A DNA stretch of 64,000 nucleotides from Streptomyces abyssomicinicus. GTDB taxonomy: Bacteria > Actinomycetota > Actinomycetes > Streptomycetales > Streptomycetaceae. The position numbers and the translations under genes were made by a program. Position 1 is the first letter of the stretch; every line of letters starts with the position of its first letter. Shown piece by piece: positions 1 through 9,708 of this stretch. The notes under the pieces are model-generated. The model worked only from the letters and a program-made list of their open reading frames with translations, had not been told where the DNA came from and made no database searches. The stretch spans positions 1-64,000 of the forward strand of contig NZ_BBZI01000013.1 of NCBI RefSeq assembly GCF_008974245.1, in the 5' to 3' direction.

Positions 1-72
1 CCCCGCCCGGGGAACGGACGGGAGGGCCGGGGCGCGCGGACCGGGGGCGAGGACCGGGGCGCGGGGCGGCGG

Positions 73-1575
<1,503 letters not shown>

Positions 1576-1797
1576 GCCCGGACTCCTTCGCAGTCGACGG
1601 CTCGCCGGTCCGTCCCGCCCGGACCGGCCCGTGGGGGCGCCCCCGACCCCAGTGTGGGCCGTACCGGCCGCCTGGTGGACACCCCGCGCGGGACCTGTCC
1701 GGCCGGTGCGCGCCACTCGTCGGACGCGGACGGCCGCGTCCGGCCATGCGCGGACCCGCCGCCCGGGCGCGCCTCGCCGACCACCCCCCTTGGGTTG

Positions 1798-1814
1798 ATA
1801 CCCCCTAGGGGTAT
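1798..1814. promoter_or_regulatory. CsoR-type copper operator
   Basis: ATACCCCCTAGGGGTAT is a perfect 7-3-7 palindrome and matches the established operator type of the copper sensor CsoR (TACC...GGGTA arms). It lies about 53 bp upstream of the copper chaperone start. It overlaps a plausible promoter, with TTGGGT at 1790-1795 and TATAGC at 1812-1817 (16-bp spacer), so bound CsoR would block RNA polymerase until Cu(I) releases it. No csoR gene is present in the window. Confidence 0.85.
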
Positions 1815-1866
1815 AGCCTGGGTATCGGAAGGCAACCAGTGCATCCACTCGATCAGGAGTAACGAC

Positions 1867-2106
1867 ATGACCCAGTCGACCGACACCCAGGGCGCCGTCA
1901 CCACCGTCTACAAGGTGAGCGGCATGAGCTGCGGCCACTGCGAGGGCGCCGTCTCCGGAGAGATCTCGCAGATCGCGGGCGTGGAGTCGGTGAAGGCCGT
2001 CGCCTCGGCCGGCGAGGTCACCGTCGTCTCGGCCGCCCCGCTGGACGAGGAGGCGGTCAGCGCCGCCATCGACGAGGCCGGGTTCGAGTACGCCGGCGTC
2101 GCCTGA
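1867..2106 (+). CDS. copZ: Copper chaperone, single HMA domain (CopZ-like)
   Basis: A 79-residue protein made of one heavy-metal-associated ferredoxin-like domain. The metal site is GMSCGHC (about residues 19-25), whose two cysteines bind Cu(I) in this family. CopZ proteins carry Cu(I) through the cytoplasm to the P-type ATPase encoded next. The ATG follows AGGAGT by 6 bases. It is the first gene of a two-gene operon, 45 bp before copA, behind the CsoR-type operator. Size and motif are normal for the family. Confidence 0.93.
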   Translation: MTQSTDTQGAVTTVYKVSGMSCGHCEGAVSGEISQIAGVESVKAVASAGEVTVVSAAPLDEEAVSAAIDEAGFEYAGVA

Positions 2107-2151
2107 TCCCCACGCACCGCCGCAGAATTCCGCCACCGCCGAGGAGGCCCT

Positions 2152-4533
2152 ATGACCAGCACCGTCACGACGACCGGGACGACCCGGACGGCCGATCCGG
2201 CCGCCCGGGCGGAACGCGCCGACGTCGAGCTGCTGATCGGCGGGATGACCTGTGCCTCGTGCGCCGCCCGGGTCGAGAAGAAGCTCAACCGCATGGACGG
2301 CGTCGAGGCCACGGTCAACTACGCCACCGAGAAGGCGCGGATCTCCTGTCCTCCGGGGACGCCGGTCGAGGACCTGATCGCCACCGTGGTGAGGACCGGG
2401 TACACCGCCGAGCTCCCGCCGGCGCCGGAACCGGCACCGGCCGCGGCCGCGGCCCCGGGAGCGGGCTCCGGGCAGGCCCCCTCAGGGCGGACCGCAACCG
2501 GGCAGACCGCCACCGGGCAGGCGGCCGACGGGAGGACCGGCGGGGACGACGACCCCGCGGTGTCGGCGCTGCGGACGCGGTTCACCGTCTCCGCCGTCCT
2601 GGCGGCCCCGGTGGTGCTGCTGGCGATGGTCCCGGCGCTGCAGTTCGACAACTGGCAGTGGCTCTCCCTCACCCTGGCCGCCCCGGTCGTGGTGTGGGGG
2701 GCGCTGCCCTTCCACCGCGCCGCCTGGACCAACGCCCGGCACGGCGCGGCCACCATGGACACGCTGGTCTCGCTGGGCACGCTCGCGGCGTTCGGCTGGT
2801 CGCTGTGGGCGCTCTTCCTCGGTGACGCGGGCATGCCCGGCATGCGGCACGAGTTCAGCCTGACCGTCTCCCGCGGCGAGGCGTCCGGGACGCTCTACCT
2901 GGAGGTGGCCGCCGGGGTCACCGCGCTGATCCTGCTGGGCCGCTGGCTCGAGGCCCGCTCCAAGCGGCGCGCCGGGGCGGCGCTGCGGGCGCTGATGGAG
3001 CTCGGCGCCAAGGACGTCGCGGTGCTGCGCGACGGCCGCGAGGTGCGGATCCCGGTGGACGCGCTGGCGATCGGCGACCGGTTCGTGGTGCGGCCGGGCG
3101 AGAAGGTGGCCACCGACGGCGTGGTGGTCGAGGGGTCGTCCGCGGTGGACGCCTCGCTGCTGACCGGCGAGTCCGCGCCGGTGGACGTCTCGGTGGGCGA
3201 CCCGGTCACCGGCGCCACCGTCAACGCGGGCGGCCGGCTCGTCGTCGAGGCGGCCCGGGTGGGCTCGGCCACCCGGCTGGCCCGGATGGCGAAGCTGGTC
3301 GAGGAGGCACAGAGCGGCAAGGCCGAGGTGCAGCGGCTGGCCGACCGGATCTCGGGGATCTTCGTCCCCGTGGTGCTGCTGATCGCGCTGGGCACGCTCA
3401 CCGCCTGGCTGCTGGTGGACGGCGGGGTCACGGCCGCGTTCACCGCGGCCGTGGCGGTGCTGATCATCGCCTGCCCCTGCGCGCTGGGCCTGGCCACGCC
3501 AACGGCGCTGATGGTCGGCACCGGGCGCGGCGCCCAGATGGGCATCCTGATCAAGGGCCCGGAGGTGCTGGAGTCGACCCGCCGGGTGGACACCGTGGTG
3601 CTGGACAAGACCGGCACGGTCACCACCGGTTCGATGACGCTGCACGGGACGTACCCCGCCGACGGGGTCGAGGAGCGGGAACTGCTGCGCCTGGCGGGCG
3701 CGGTGGAGCACGCCTCCGAGCACCCGGTGGCACGGGCGATCGCCGCCGGCGCCGAGGAGCGGGTGGGCGCGCTGCCCGCCGTGGAGGGGTTCGCCGGTCT
3801 GCCCGGACGGGGCGTGCGGGGGCGCGTCGAGGGGCGTGAGGTGACCGTCGGCCGGCTCACGGCGGACGGGGCGGCCCTCGAGTTGCCTCAGGCGCTGGCG
3901 CGGGCCATGGACGCCGCGGAGGGCGCCGGGCGCACCGCGGTGGTGGCTTCCTGGGACGGCGCGCCGCGTGGTGTGCTGGTGGTCGCCGACACGGTGAAGG
4001 AGACCAGTGCCGAGGCGGTGGCCGAACTGCGCCGCCTGGGGCTGCGGCCGGTGCTGCTGACCGGTGACAACCGCAGGGTCGCGGCCTCGGTGGCGCGCGC
4101 GGTGGGCATCGACGACGCCGACGTCCTCGCCGAGGTCCTTCCCGAGGACAAGGTGGAGGCGGTGCGCCGGCTCCAGGCCGAGGGACGCACGGTCGCCATG
4201 GTGGGCGACGGCGTCAACGACGCGGCGGCGCTGGCCGCGGCCGACCTGGGCCTGGCCATGGGCACCGGCACCGACGCGGCGATCGAGGCGAGCGACCTGA
4301 CGCTGGTCCGCGGCGACCTGCGGGTGGCGGCGGACGCGATCCGGCTCTCCCGGCGCACGCTGGCGACCATCAGGGGCAATCTGTTCTGGGCCTTCGGCTA
4401 CAACGTGGCGGCGCTGCCGCTGGCGGCGGCCGGACTGCTGAACCCGGTGATCGCGGGCGGTGCGATGGCCTTCTCGTCGGTCTTCGTGGTCAGCAACAGC
4501 CTGCGGCTGCGCGGCTTCGGCCGGGAGGCGTGA
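2152..4533 (+). CDS. copA: Copper-exporting P1B-type ATPase
   Basis: A 793-residue membrane pump that exports Cu(I) using ATP. In order: one N-terminal HMA domain with GMTCASC (about 30-36); a low-complexity Ala/Pro/Gly/Thr linker (about 90-135) with repeated TGQT-like units; a membrane domain; the actuator TGES (338-341); the ion-binding CPC (441-443), which marks a Cu/Ag pump; the phosphorylation site DKTGT with Asp485; the HP motif (about 524); and GDGVND (685-690). GAGGAGG lies just before the ATG. It is cotranscribed with the chaperone under the CsoR-type operator and is followed at once by a strong hairpin. The extended linker is the only unusual part. Confidence 0.96.
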   Translation: MTSTVTTTGTTRTADPAARAERADVELLIGGMTCASCAARVEKKLNRMDGVEATVNYATEKARISCPPGTPVEDLIATVVRTGYTAELPPAPEPAPAAAAAPGAGSGQAPSGRTATGQTATGQAADGRTGGDDDPAVSALRTRFTVSAVLAAPVVLLAMVPALQFDNWQWLSLTLAAPVVVWGALPFHRAAWTNARHGAATMDTLVSLGTLAAFGWSLWALFLGDAGMPGMRHEFSLTVSRGEASGTLYLEVAAGVTALILLGRWLEARSKRRAGAALRALMELGAKDVAVLRDGREVRIPVDALAIGDRFVVRPGEKVATDGVVVEGSSAVDASLLTGESAPVDVSVGDPVTGATVNAGGRLVVEAARVGSATRLARMAKLVEEAQSGKAEVQRLADRISGIFVPVVLLIALGTLTAWLLVDGGVTAAFTAAVAVLIIACPCALGLATPTALMVGTGRGAQMGILIKGPEVLESTRRVDTVVLDKTGTVTTGSMTLHGTYPADGVEERELLRLAGAVEHASEHPVARAIAAGAEERVGALPAVEGFAGLPGRGVRGRVEGREVTVGRLTADGAALELPQALARAMDAAEGAGRTAVVASWDGAPRGVLVVADTVKETSAEAVAELRRLGLRPVLLTGDNRRVAASVARAVGIDDADVLAEVLPEDKVEAVRRLQAEGRTVAMVGDGVNDAAALAAADLGLAMGTGTDAAIEASDLTLVRGDLRVAADAIRLSRRTLATIRGNLFWAFGYNVAALPLAAAGLLNPVIAGGAMAFSSVFVVSNSLRLRGFGREA

Positions 4534-4538
4534 AAGAA

Positions 4539-4585
4539 CCAGGTGGCAGGGCCGTCCGGCCGGGCCGGACGGCCCTGCCACCTGG
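4539..4585 (+). terminator. Long perfect hairpin terminator after copA
   Basis: A perfect 22-bp inverted repeat (arms 4539-4560 and 4564-4585) with a 3-base CGG loop starts 6 bases after the copA stop. There is no T-run, as is common for Streptomyces terminators. Confidence 0.85.
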
Positions 4586-5030
4586 CCGGAAAACCGCTTG
4601 CGGCAAATCCGCCGACCTCTGGATCTGTCACCTGTTCCTCACATAAGCTCTTCACAAGTCTCCCGCAGTATCTTCAAGCGCCGCCGTACGGCCCCACGCC
4701 GGACCCCGGCCGCGGAGGGGAAGCCGCGAGAGATGCAGATCACAGTGGGGTCAACGTAACCCTTGGAGCCATTCGAGGGTCTAAGTTGGCAGTGCCGGAA
4801 GCATCTTGGGGGGTGCGACCGGTGACTGCGGGGACGTCTTGGGGGACGTCTCCGGAGCTGCGTTGCCGGGGCGCGTGCAACCGGGGAGCTTTGAGCGGCC
4901 CCCCCGAAGGTGCGGGTCCCGGCAGACCGCACACGGCGTGCCGCCCACGGCGGCGCGCGCAGCGATTCAGGCGCTGCCCGCAGACGCCCGGGCCCGGATC
5001 CCGTGGGGGGAATCCGCTCCGGGGCACAGG

Positions 5031-5086
5031 AGGGCGCCCTGTTCGTCGGCCCGTGGGGGGACCGGCGGCAGGGCGCCCTTCGTTTT
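5031..5086 (+). terminator. Possible terminator with T-rich tail
   Basis: AGGGCGCCCTG (5031-5041) and CAGGGCGCCCT (5069-5079) can pair across a 27-base loop and are followed by TCGTTTTCT. No intact plus-strand gene lies directly upstream, so it may be the terminator of a decayed gene. Confidence 0.4.
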
Positions 5087-5139
5087 CTCCGCGCTGCTTT
5101 CTCCGCACCGCTTTCTCCGCACTGCTCTCTCCGAATTGC
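5084..5139. repeat. 14-bp tandem repeat, four copies
   Basis: Four consecutive units close to TTTCTCCGCACTGC. The first three differ by one base or two; the fourth has diverged. It lies in non-coding DNA downstream of citrate synthase. Confidence 0.85.
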
Positions 5140-5202
5140 CTTCTACGCGCCCGCGCGCGGCGGAGTCGCCGCGGCCTTTGCCGCCTCGGCCCGGCACGGC
5201 GA

Positions 5203-5229
5203 AGCCGCCCCGGCGAGGCCGGGGCGGCT
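5203..5229 (-). terminator. Citrate synthase terminator
   Basis: A perfect 12-bp stem (AGCCGCCCCGGC / GCCGGGGCGGCT) with a GAG loop begins about 26 bases beyond the stop codon of the minus-strand citrate synthase gene. Confidence 0.8.
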
Positions 5230-5254
5230 CCTGTGAGGCGTGGGGCGGCCGAGG

Positions 5255-6547
5255 TCAGCCGCGCTCCTCCACCGGGACGAAGTCGCGCTCGACGATGCCC
5301 GTGTAGATCTGGCGCGGGCGGCCGATGCGGGAACCCGGCTCCTTGATCATCTCGTGCCACTGCGCGATCCAGCCCGGCAGGCGGCCCAGCGCGAAGAGCA
5401 CGGTGAACATCTCGGTCGGGAAGCCCATCGCCCGGTAGATCAGACCCGTGTAGAAGTCCACGTTCGGGTACAGGTTGCGGGCGACGAAGTACTCGTCGGA
5501 GAGCGCGTGCTCCTCGAGCTTCAGCGCGATGTCCAGCAGCTCGTCGGACTTGCCGAGCGCCGAGAGGACGTCGTGCGCCGCAGCCTTGATGATCTTGGCG
5601 CGCGGGTCGAAGGACTTGTACACCCGGTGGCCGAAGCCCATCAGGCGGACGCCGTCCTCCTTGTTCTTCACCTTGCGGATGAAGGCGTCGACGTCGCCGC
5701 CGTTGGCCTGGATGCCCTCGAGCATCTCCAGCACCGACTGGTTGGCGCCACCGTGCAGCGGGCCCCAGAGGGCGCTGATGCCGGCCGAGATGGAGGCGAA
5801 CATGTTCGCCTGCGAGGAGCCGACCAGGCGGACCGTGGAGGTGGAGCAGTTCTGCTCGTGGTCCGCGTGCAGGATCAGCAGCTTGTCGAGGGCCGAGACC
5901 ACGACCGGGTCGAGCTCGTACTCCTCCGCCGGCACGGAGAACGTCATGCGCAGGAAGTTCTCGACGTAGCCGAGGTCGTTGCGCGGGTAGACGAACGGGT
6001 GGCCGACCGACTTCTTGTACGCGTGGGCCGCGATCGTCGGAAGCTTGGCGAGCAGGCGGATGGTGGAGAGGTGCCGCTGCTTCTCGTCGAACGGGTTGTG
6101 GCTGTCCTGGTAGAAGCTGGACAGCGCGGAGACCACCGAGGACAGCATCGCCATCGGGTGGGCGTCCCGCGGGAAGCCGCGGAAGAAGTTCTTGACGTCC
6201 TCGTGCAGCAGGGTGTGCTGCGTGATCTCGTTCTTGAACGTCGTCAGCTCGTCGACCGTCGGAAGCTCACCGTTGATCAGCAGGTAGGCGACCTCCAGGA
6301 AGGTCGACCGCTCCGCGAGCTGCTCGATCGGATAGCCGCGGTAGCGCAGGATGCCCTGCTCACCGTCCAGGTAGGTGATCGCGGATTTGTACGCCGCGGT
6401 GTTGCCGTAACCGCTGTCCAGTGTCACCAGGCCGGTCTGGGCCCGGAGCTTCGCGATGTCGAAGCCCTTGTCACCGACGGTGCTGTCGACCACCGGGTAG
6501 GTGTACTCGCCGTCGCCGTACCGCAGTACTACAGAGTTGTCGCTCAC
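5255..6547 (-). CDS. gltA: Citrate synthase (type II)
   Basis: A 430-residue cytoplasmic enzyme that condenses acetyl-CoA with oxaloacetate, the entry step of the TCA cycle. The catalytic triad is visible: His265 in PLHGGANQ, His307 in GFGHRVY and Asp364 in PNVDFYTG. The length and the N-terminal strand-rich extension fit the hexameric, NADH-type group of bacterial citrate synthases. I chose the GTG that starts VSDNSVVLRYGDG: it has GAGGGAAG just upstream and matches the known N-terminus of Streptomyces CitA, whereas the open frame further upstream looks non-coding. It is called citA in S. coelicolor. The gene has its own 218-bp upstream region and a hairpin terminator, so it is probably monocistronic. 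Confidence 0.97.
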   Translation of the reverse strand: MSDNSVVLRYGDGEYTYPVVDSTVGDKGFDIAKLRAQTGLVTLDSGYGNTAAYKSAITYLDGEQGILRYRGYPIEQLAERSTFLEVAYLLINGELPTVDELTTFKNEITQHTLLHEDVKNFFRGFPRDAHPMAMLSSVVSALSSFYQDSHNPFDEKQRHLSTIRLLAKLPTIAAHAYKKSVGHPFVYPRNDLGYVENFLRMTFSVPAEEYELDPVVVSALDKLLILHADHEQNCSTSTVRLVGSSQANMFASISAGISALWGPLHGGANQSVLEMLEGIQANGGDVDAFIRKVKNKEDGVRLMGFGHRVYKSFDPRAKIIKAAAHDVLSALGKSDELLDIALKLEEHALSDEYFVARNLYPNVDFYTGLIYRAMGFPTEMFTVLFALGRLPGWIAQWHEMIKEPGSRIGRPRQIYTGIVERDFVPVEERG

Positions 6548-6681
6548 GTCTTCCCTCACCGACCTAGTCCTCATCTTCGAGGTGCCCTGACCGCCTCTAC
6601 CTTCCCCCAACTGGCTCTGGCGAGTGCACTCGGGGTCGACCATCGGGCCCATCGGCGGCACTCAGTGCCGTCAACCTGTTC

Positions 6682-6726
6682 ATCCTGCCCGTCTTGGGCG
6701 GGATGCGAAAGGTCCCTGTGACCTTT
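6682..6726. promoter_or_regulatory. Inverted repeats upstream of citrate synthase
   Basis: Two adjacent imperfect inverted repeats sit 135-180 bases before the gltA start: ATCCTGCCCG/GGGCGGGAT (6682-6704) and AAAGGTC/GACCTTT (6708-6714 and 6720-6726). Just beyond them is an AT-rich stretch (6735-6762), unusual here, that could hold the promoter. They could also be part of the recD2-like gene's 3' end. Their function is not known. Confidence 0.35.
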
Positions 6727-6765
6727 GCGACCCATTTGATCGATCATTTTTATCGAAAAGATTCC

Positions 6766-9048
6766 TCACTCCGGCGGGCGGGGTACCGAGAGCCGCCCCG
6801 AGAGCCGGAAATCCAGCGCCGTGCACCGCCGGCCGGCCGACACGGTGCGCACCGCCTGACCGATGGCTTTGCGCGAGCCAACGAGGACGACGAGCTTCTT
6901 GGCGCGGGTCACCGCCGTGTAGAGCAGGTTCCGCTGGAGCATCATCCAGGCGCCGGTGGTCACCGGGATCACCACGGCCGGATACTCGCTGCCCTGCGAG
7001 CGGTGGATGGTCACCGCGTAGGCGTGGGCCAGTTCGTCGAGTTCGTCGAAGTCGTAGGGCACCTCCTCGTCCTCGTCGGTGAGCACCGTCAGCCGCTGTT
7101 CGTCGGGGTCGAGCGAGGTGACGACGCCGACCGTGCCGTTGAACACCCCATTCTTCCCCTTTTCATAATTGTTACGGATCTGTGTGACTTTGTCCCCCAC
7201 GCGGAAGACGCGGCCGCCGAACCGCTTCTCCGGCAGACCGGGGCGGGCCGGGGTGACCGCCTGTTGCAGCAGCCCGTTGAGCGTGCCCGCTCCCGCCGGG
7301 CCGCGGTGCATCGGGGCGAGCACCTGCACGTCGCGGCGGGGGTCGAGGCCGAACCGGGCGGGCAGCCGGCGGGCGGCGACGTCGACGGTGAGGCGGCCCG
7401 CCCCCTCCGTGTCGTCCTCGACGAAGAGGAAGAAGTCCTTCAGCCCGTCGGTGACCGGATGCTGTCCGGCGTTGATCCGGTGGGCGTTGGTGACCACGCC
7501 GGACTGCTGGGCCTGACGGAACACCCTGGTGAGGCGGACGGAGGGGATCGGGCTGCCGTCGGCCAGCAGGTCGCGCAGCACCTCGCCGGCGCCGACGCTG
7601 GGGAGCTGGTCCACGTCCCCCACGAAGAGCAGGTGGGCGCCGGGCGCGACCGCCTTGACGAGCTTGTTGGCGAGCAGCAGGTCCAGCATGGAGGCCTCGT
7701 CGACCACGACCAGGTCGGCGTCGAGGGGGCGGTCCTGGTCGTAGGCGGCGTCACCACCGGGCTTGAGCTCGAGCAGCCGGTGGACCGTGGAGGCCTCGGC
7801 ACCGGTGAGCTCGGCGAGCCGCTTGGCGGCCCGGCCGGTGGGCGCGGCCAGCACCACCTTGGCGCGCTTGGCTCGGGCCAGCTCCACGATCGAGCGGACC
7901 GTGAACGACTTGCCGCAGCCCGGCCCGCCGGTGAGCACGGCGGCCTTCTCGGTCAGCGCCAGCCGGACGGCGGCCTCCTGCTCGGGCGCCAGGTCGGCGC
8001 CGGTCCGGGTGCGCAGCCAGCCGAGCGCCTTGCCCCAGTCGACGCCCTGGAACCAGGGCATCCGGTCGTCCTCGGCGCGCAGCAGCCGCAGCAGCCGGGA
8101 GGCCAGCGCCTGCTCCGCGCGGTGGAACGGGACCAGATAGACGCCGGTGACGAGGCCGCCGTCGGCCCCCGCGCCGCCGTCCGGTCCGGGGACCTTCTCG
8201 CGGACCACGCCCGGCTCCTCGCCGTCCGGCCCCGGCCCGGCCAGCTCGGACAGGCACTCGATGACCAGGCCGGTGTCGACCTGGAGGAGCTTGACGGCGT
8301 CGGCGATCAGGCGCTCCTCGGGGAGGAAGCAGTTGCCCTGGTCGGCGGACTGGGAGAGCGCGTACTGGAGGCCCGCCTTGACGCGCTCGGGGCTGTCGTG
8401 GGGTATGCCGACGGACTGCGCGATCTTGTCGGCGGTGAGGAAGCCGATGCCCCAGACGTCGGCGGCGAGCCGGTAGGGCTGGTTCCTCACCACGGAGATG
8501 GAGGCGTCGCCGTACTTCTTGTAGATCCGCACCGCGATGGAGGTCGACACTTCGACGGTCTGGAGGAAGAGCATCACCTCCTTGATCGCCTTCTGCTCCT
8601 CCCACGCCGCGGCGATCCGGCGCGTCCGCTTCGGGCCGAGGCCGGGGACCTCGACGAGGCGGTCCGGCGACTCCTCGATGACCGTGAGGGTGTCCAGGCC
8701 GAAGTGACGCGTGATGCGGTCGGCGAAGACCGGGCCGATGCCCTTGACCAGGCCGGAGCCGAGGTAACGGCGGATGCCCTGGACCGTGGCGGGCAGGACG
8801 GTGGTGTAGTTCTCGACGTGGAACTGCTTGCCGTACTGGGGGTGGGAGCCCCAGCGGCCCTCCATGCGCAGCGACTCCCCGACCTGCGCGCCGAGCAACG
8901 CGCCGACGACGGTGAGGAGTTCGCCCGGGCCCGAGCCGCGGCCGGTGTCCACCCGGGCGACGGTGTAGCCGTTCTCCTCGTTGGCGTACGTGACGCGTTC
9001 GAGCACGCCTTCGAGCACGGCGGGCTTGCGGACGGGCTCAGTTGCCAT
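6766..9048 (-). CDS. recD2: RecD2-like ATP-dependent DNA helicase
   Basis: A 760-residue SF1B helicase. The N-terminal part is an OB-like region followed by helix-hairpin-helix repeats (GLVKGIGPVFADRIT about 97-111 and VPGLGPKRTRRIAAAW about 133-148), which marks RecD2 rather than the RecBCD subunit RecD. The motor has Walker A GGPGCGKS (374-381), a DEAS Walker B (about 449), QLPSVGAG and the late motif AVTIHRSQGSEYP (about 676-690). RecD2 proteins unwind DNA 5' to 3' and act in repair and replication-fork stability without RecBC. A Pro/Gly-rich insertion sits near 270-295. The start ATG precedes MATEPVRKPAVLEG. Neighbours are unrelated, so the role comes only from the family. Confidence 0.93.
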   Translation of the reverse strand: MATEPVRKPAVLEGVLERVTYANEENGYTVARVDTGRGSGPGELLTVVGALLGAQVGESLRMEGRWGSHPQYGKQFHVENYTTVLPATVQGIRRYLGSGLVKGIGPVFADRITRHFGLDTLTVIEESPDRLVEVPGLGPKRTRRIAAAWEEQKAIKEVMLFLQTVEVSTSIAVRIYKKYGDASISVVRNQPYRLAADVWGIGFLTADKIAQSVGIPHDSPERVKAGLQYALSQSADQGNCFLPEERLIADAVKLLQVDTGLVIECLSELAGPGPDGEEPGVVREKVPGPDGGAGADGGLVTGVYLVPFHRAEQALASRLLRLLRAEDDRMPWFQGVDWGKALGWLRTRTGADLAPEQEAAVRLALTEKAAVLTGGPGCGKSFTVRSIVELARAKRAKVVLAAPTGRAAKRLAELTGAEASTVHRLLELKPGGDAAYDQDRPLDADLVVVDEASMLDLLLANKLVKAVAPGAHLLFVGDVDQLPSVGAGEVLRDLLADGSPIPSVRLTRVFRQAQQSGVVTNAHRINAGQHPVTDGLKDFFLFVEDDTEGAGRLTVDVAARRLPARFGLDPRRDVQVLAPMHRGPAGAGTLNGLLQQAVTPARPGLPEKRFGGRVFRVGDKVTQIRNNYEKGKNGVFNGTVGVVTSLDPDEQRLTVLTDEDEEVPYDFDELDELAHAYAVTIHRSQGSEYPAVVIPVTTGAWMMLQRNLLYTAVTRAKKLVVLVGSRKAIGQAVRTVSAGRRCTALDFRLSGRLSVPRPPE

Positions 9049-9115
9049 GGTCCGACGTTACCGCCGCGGGACGACAGCGCCGCGGGCCTGTGGAAAACCG
9101 GGGAGGAGCGGATGG

Positions 9116-9475
9116 TCAGCTCTTGCGGGCGACGTCGCGGGCCCACAGGACGAGAGGGATCTGGAGGGGGAGCCTGCCGTACGCGGCGGCCCTGAGCGGA
9201 GCGGGGCGGTGGCGCCAGTCCCGGGCCATCTTCACGTTGGCGGGGAAGACGCCGACGAAGAAGGCGGTGGCGGCCAGGGCGGCGGCGCGCCGCGTGCGGG
9301 GCGCGGCCAGACCCGCGGCCAGGGCGAGTTCGGCGGCGCCGCTGACATAGGTCCAGGTGCGGGCGGAGCCGGGCAGGCTCGCGGGGACGATGCCGTCGAA
9401 GACGCGGGGGCGGGCGAAGTGGGCGGCGCCGGCCGTGGCGAGGAGGGCGGCGAGGGCGAGGGGCGAGCGGGACAT
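9116..9475 (-). CDS. DoxX-like small membrane protein
   Basis: A 119-residue hydrophobic protein with about four membrane segments, in the size range of DoxX/DoxD-like proteins. Visible pieces are a short hydrophobic N-terminus, FARPRVFDGIVP, a second segment in SGAAELALAAGLA, and a third in ALAATAFFVGVFPANV followed by KMARDW. That pattern (FxRPxxFxxIVP ... NxxM) is common in actinomycete DoxX-family proteins. Their biochemical role is not settled. It sits 67 bp beyond the start of the helicase gene, on the same strand, and diverges from the LacI regulator. Confidence 0.75.
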   Translation of the reverse strand: MSRSPLALAALLATAGAAHFARPRVFDGIVPASLPGSARTWTYVSGAAELALAAGLAAPRTRRAAALAATAFFVGVFPANVKMARDWRHRPAPLRAAAYGRLPLQIPLVLWARDVARKS

Positions 9476-9653
9476 CGTGTTCTCCTCCGAGGGTGCTCCG
9501 CCGAACGGGACGCCGCGATGCTACTCGCCGGTAAGGGCCGGGCGGCAGTGATCGCTGCAATCACCCAGGACCCACCCCGCTCACCCAAGATCGTCTCTGC
9601 TCACATGAGCGAGCTACGTCACAAACCAGGGTCAGGGTCTTGTCATCCGACGG

Positions 9654-9689
9654 TGTAATCGTTTCCAATCCCTCTTGTAATCGTTTCCA
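9654..9689 (+). promoter_or_regulatory. Two LacI-family operators upstream of the ribose operon
   Basis: TGTAATCGTTTCCA occurs twice, at 9654-9667 and 9676-9689. Each copy fits the LacI-family consensus TGNAANCGNTTNCA. The sites are 22 bp apart, two helical turns, so two dimers could bind the same face. The second site ends just before the AAGGAGGTG ribosome-binding site of the LacI gene, which points to autoregulation of the whole operon. Confidence 0.85.
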
Positions 9690-9708
9690 CAAGGAGGTGG
9701 AACCGCGG

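Larger units (their letters stand above)
4590..5202. other. Intergenic region without a supportable gene
   Basis: About 610 bases between the copA terminator and the citrate synthase terminator. Open frames exist on both strands, but none has family resemblance. A GTG at 4821 behind a G-rich stretch begins a weak plus-strand frame that could be the remnant of a lost gene; a plus-strand hairpin at 5031-5079 and a 14-bp tandem repeat at 5084-5139 follow it. I cannot assign a product. Confidence 0.5.

Noticed and set aside
1576..1866. A cobalamin or other riboswitch upstream of mmsA
   Set aside because: No conserved riboswitch core is visible; the only clear element is the CsoR-type operator, which serves the copper genes.
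4543..5346. A 267-residue plus-strand frame after copA
   Set aside because: It begins inside the copA terminator, crosses two hairpins and overlaps the citrate synthase gene in antisense; composition is not protein-like.
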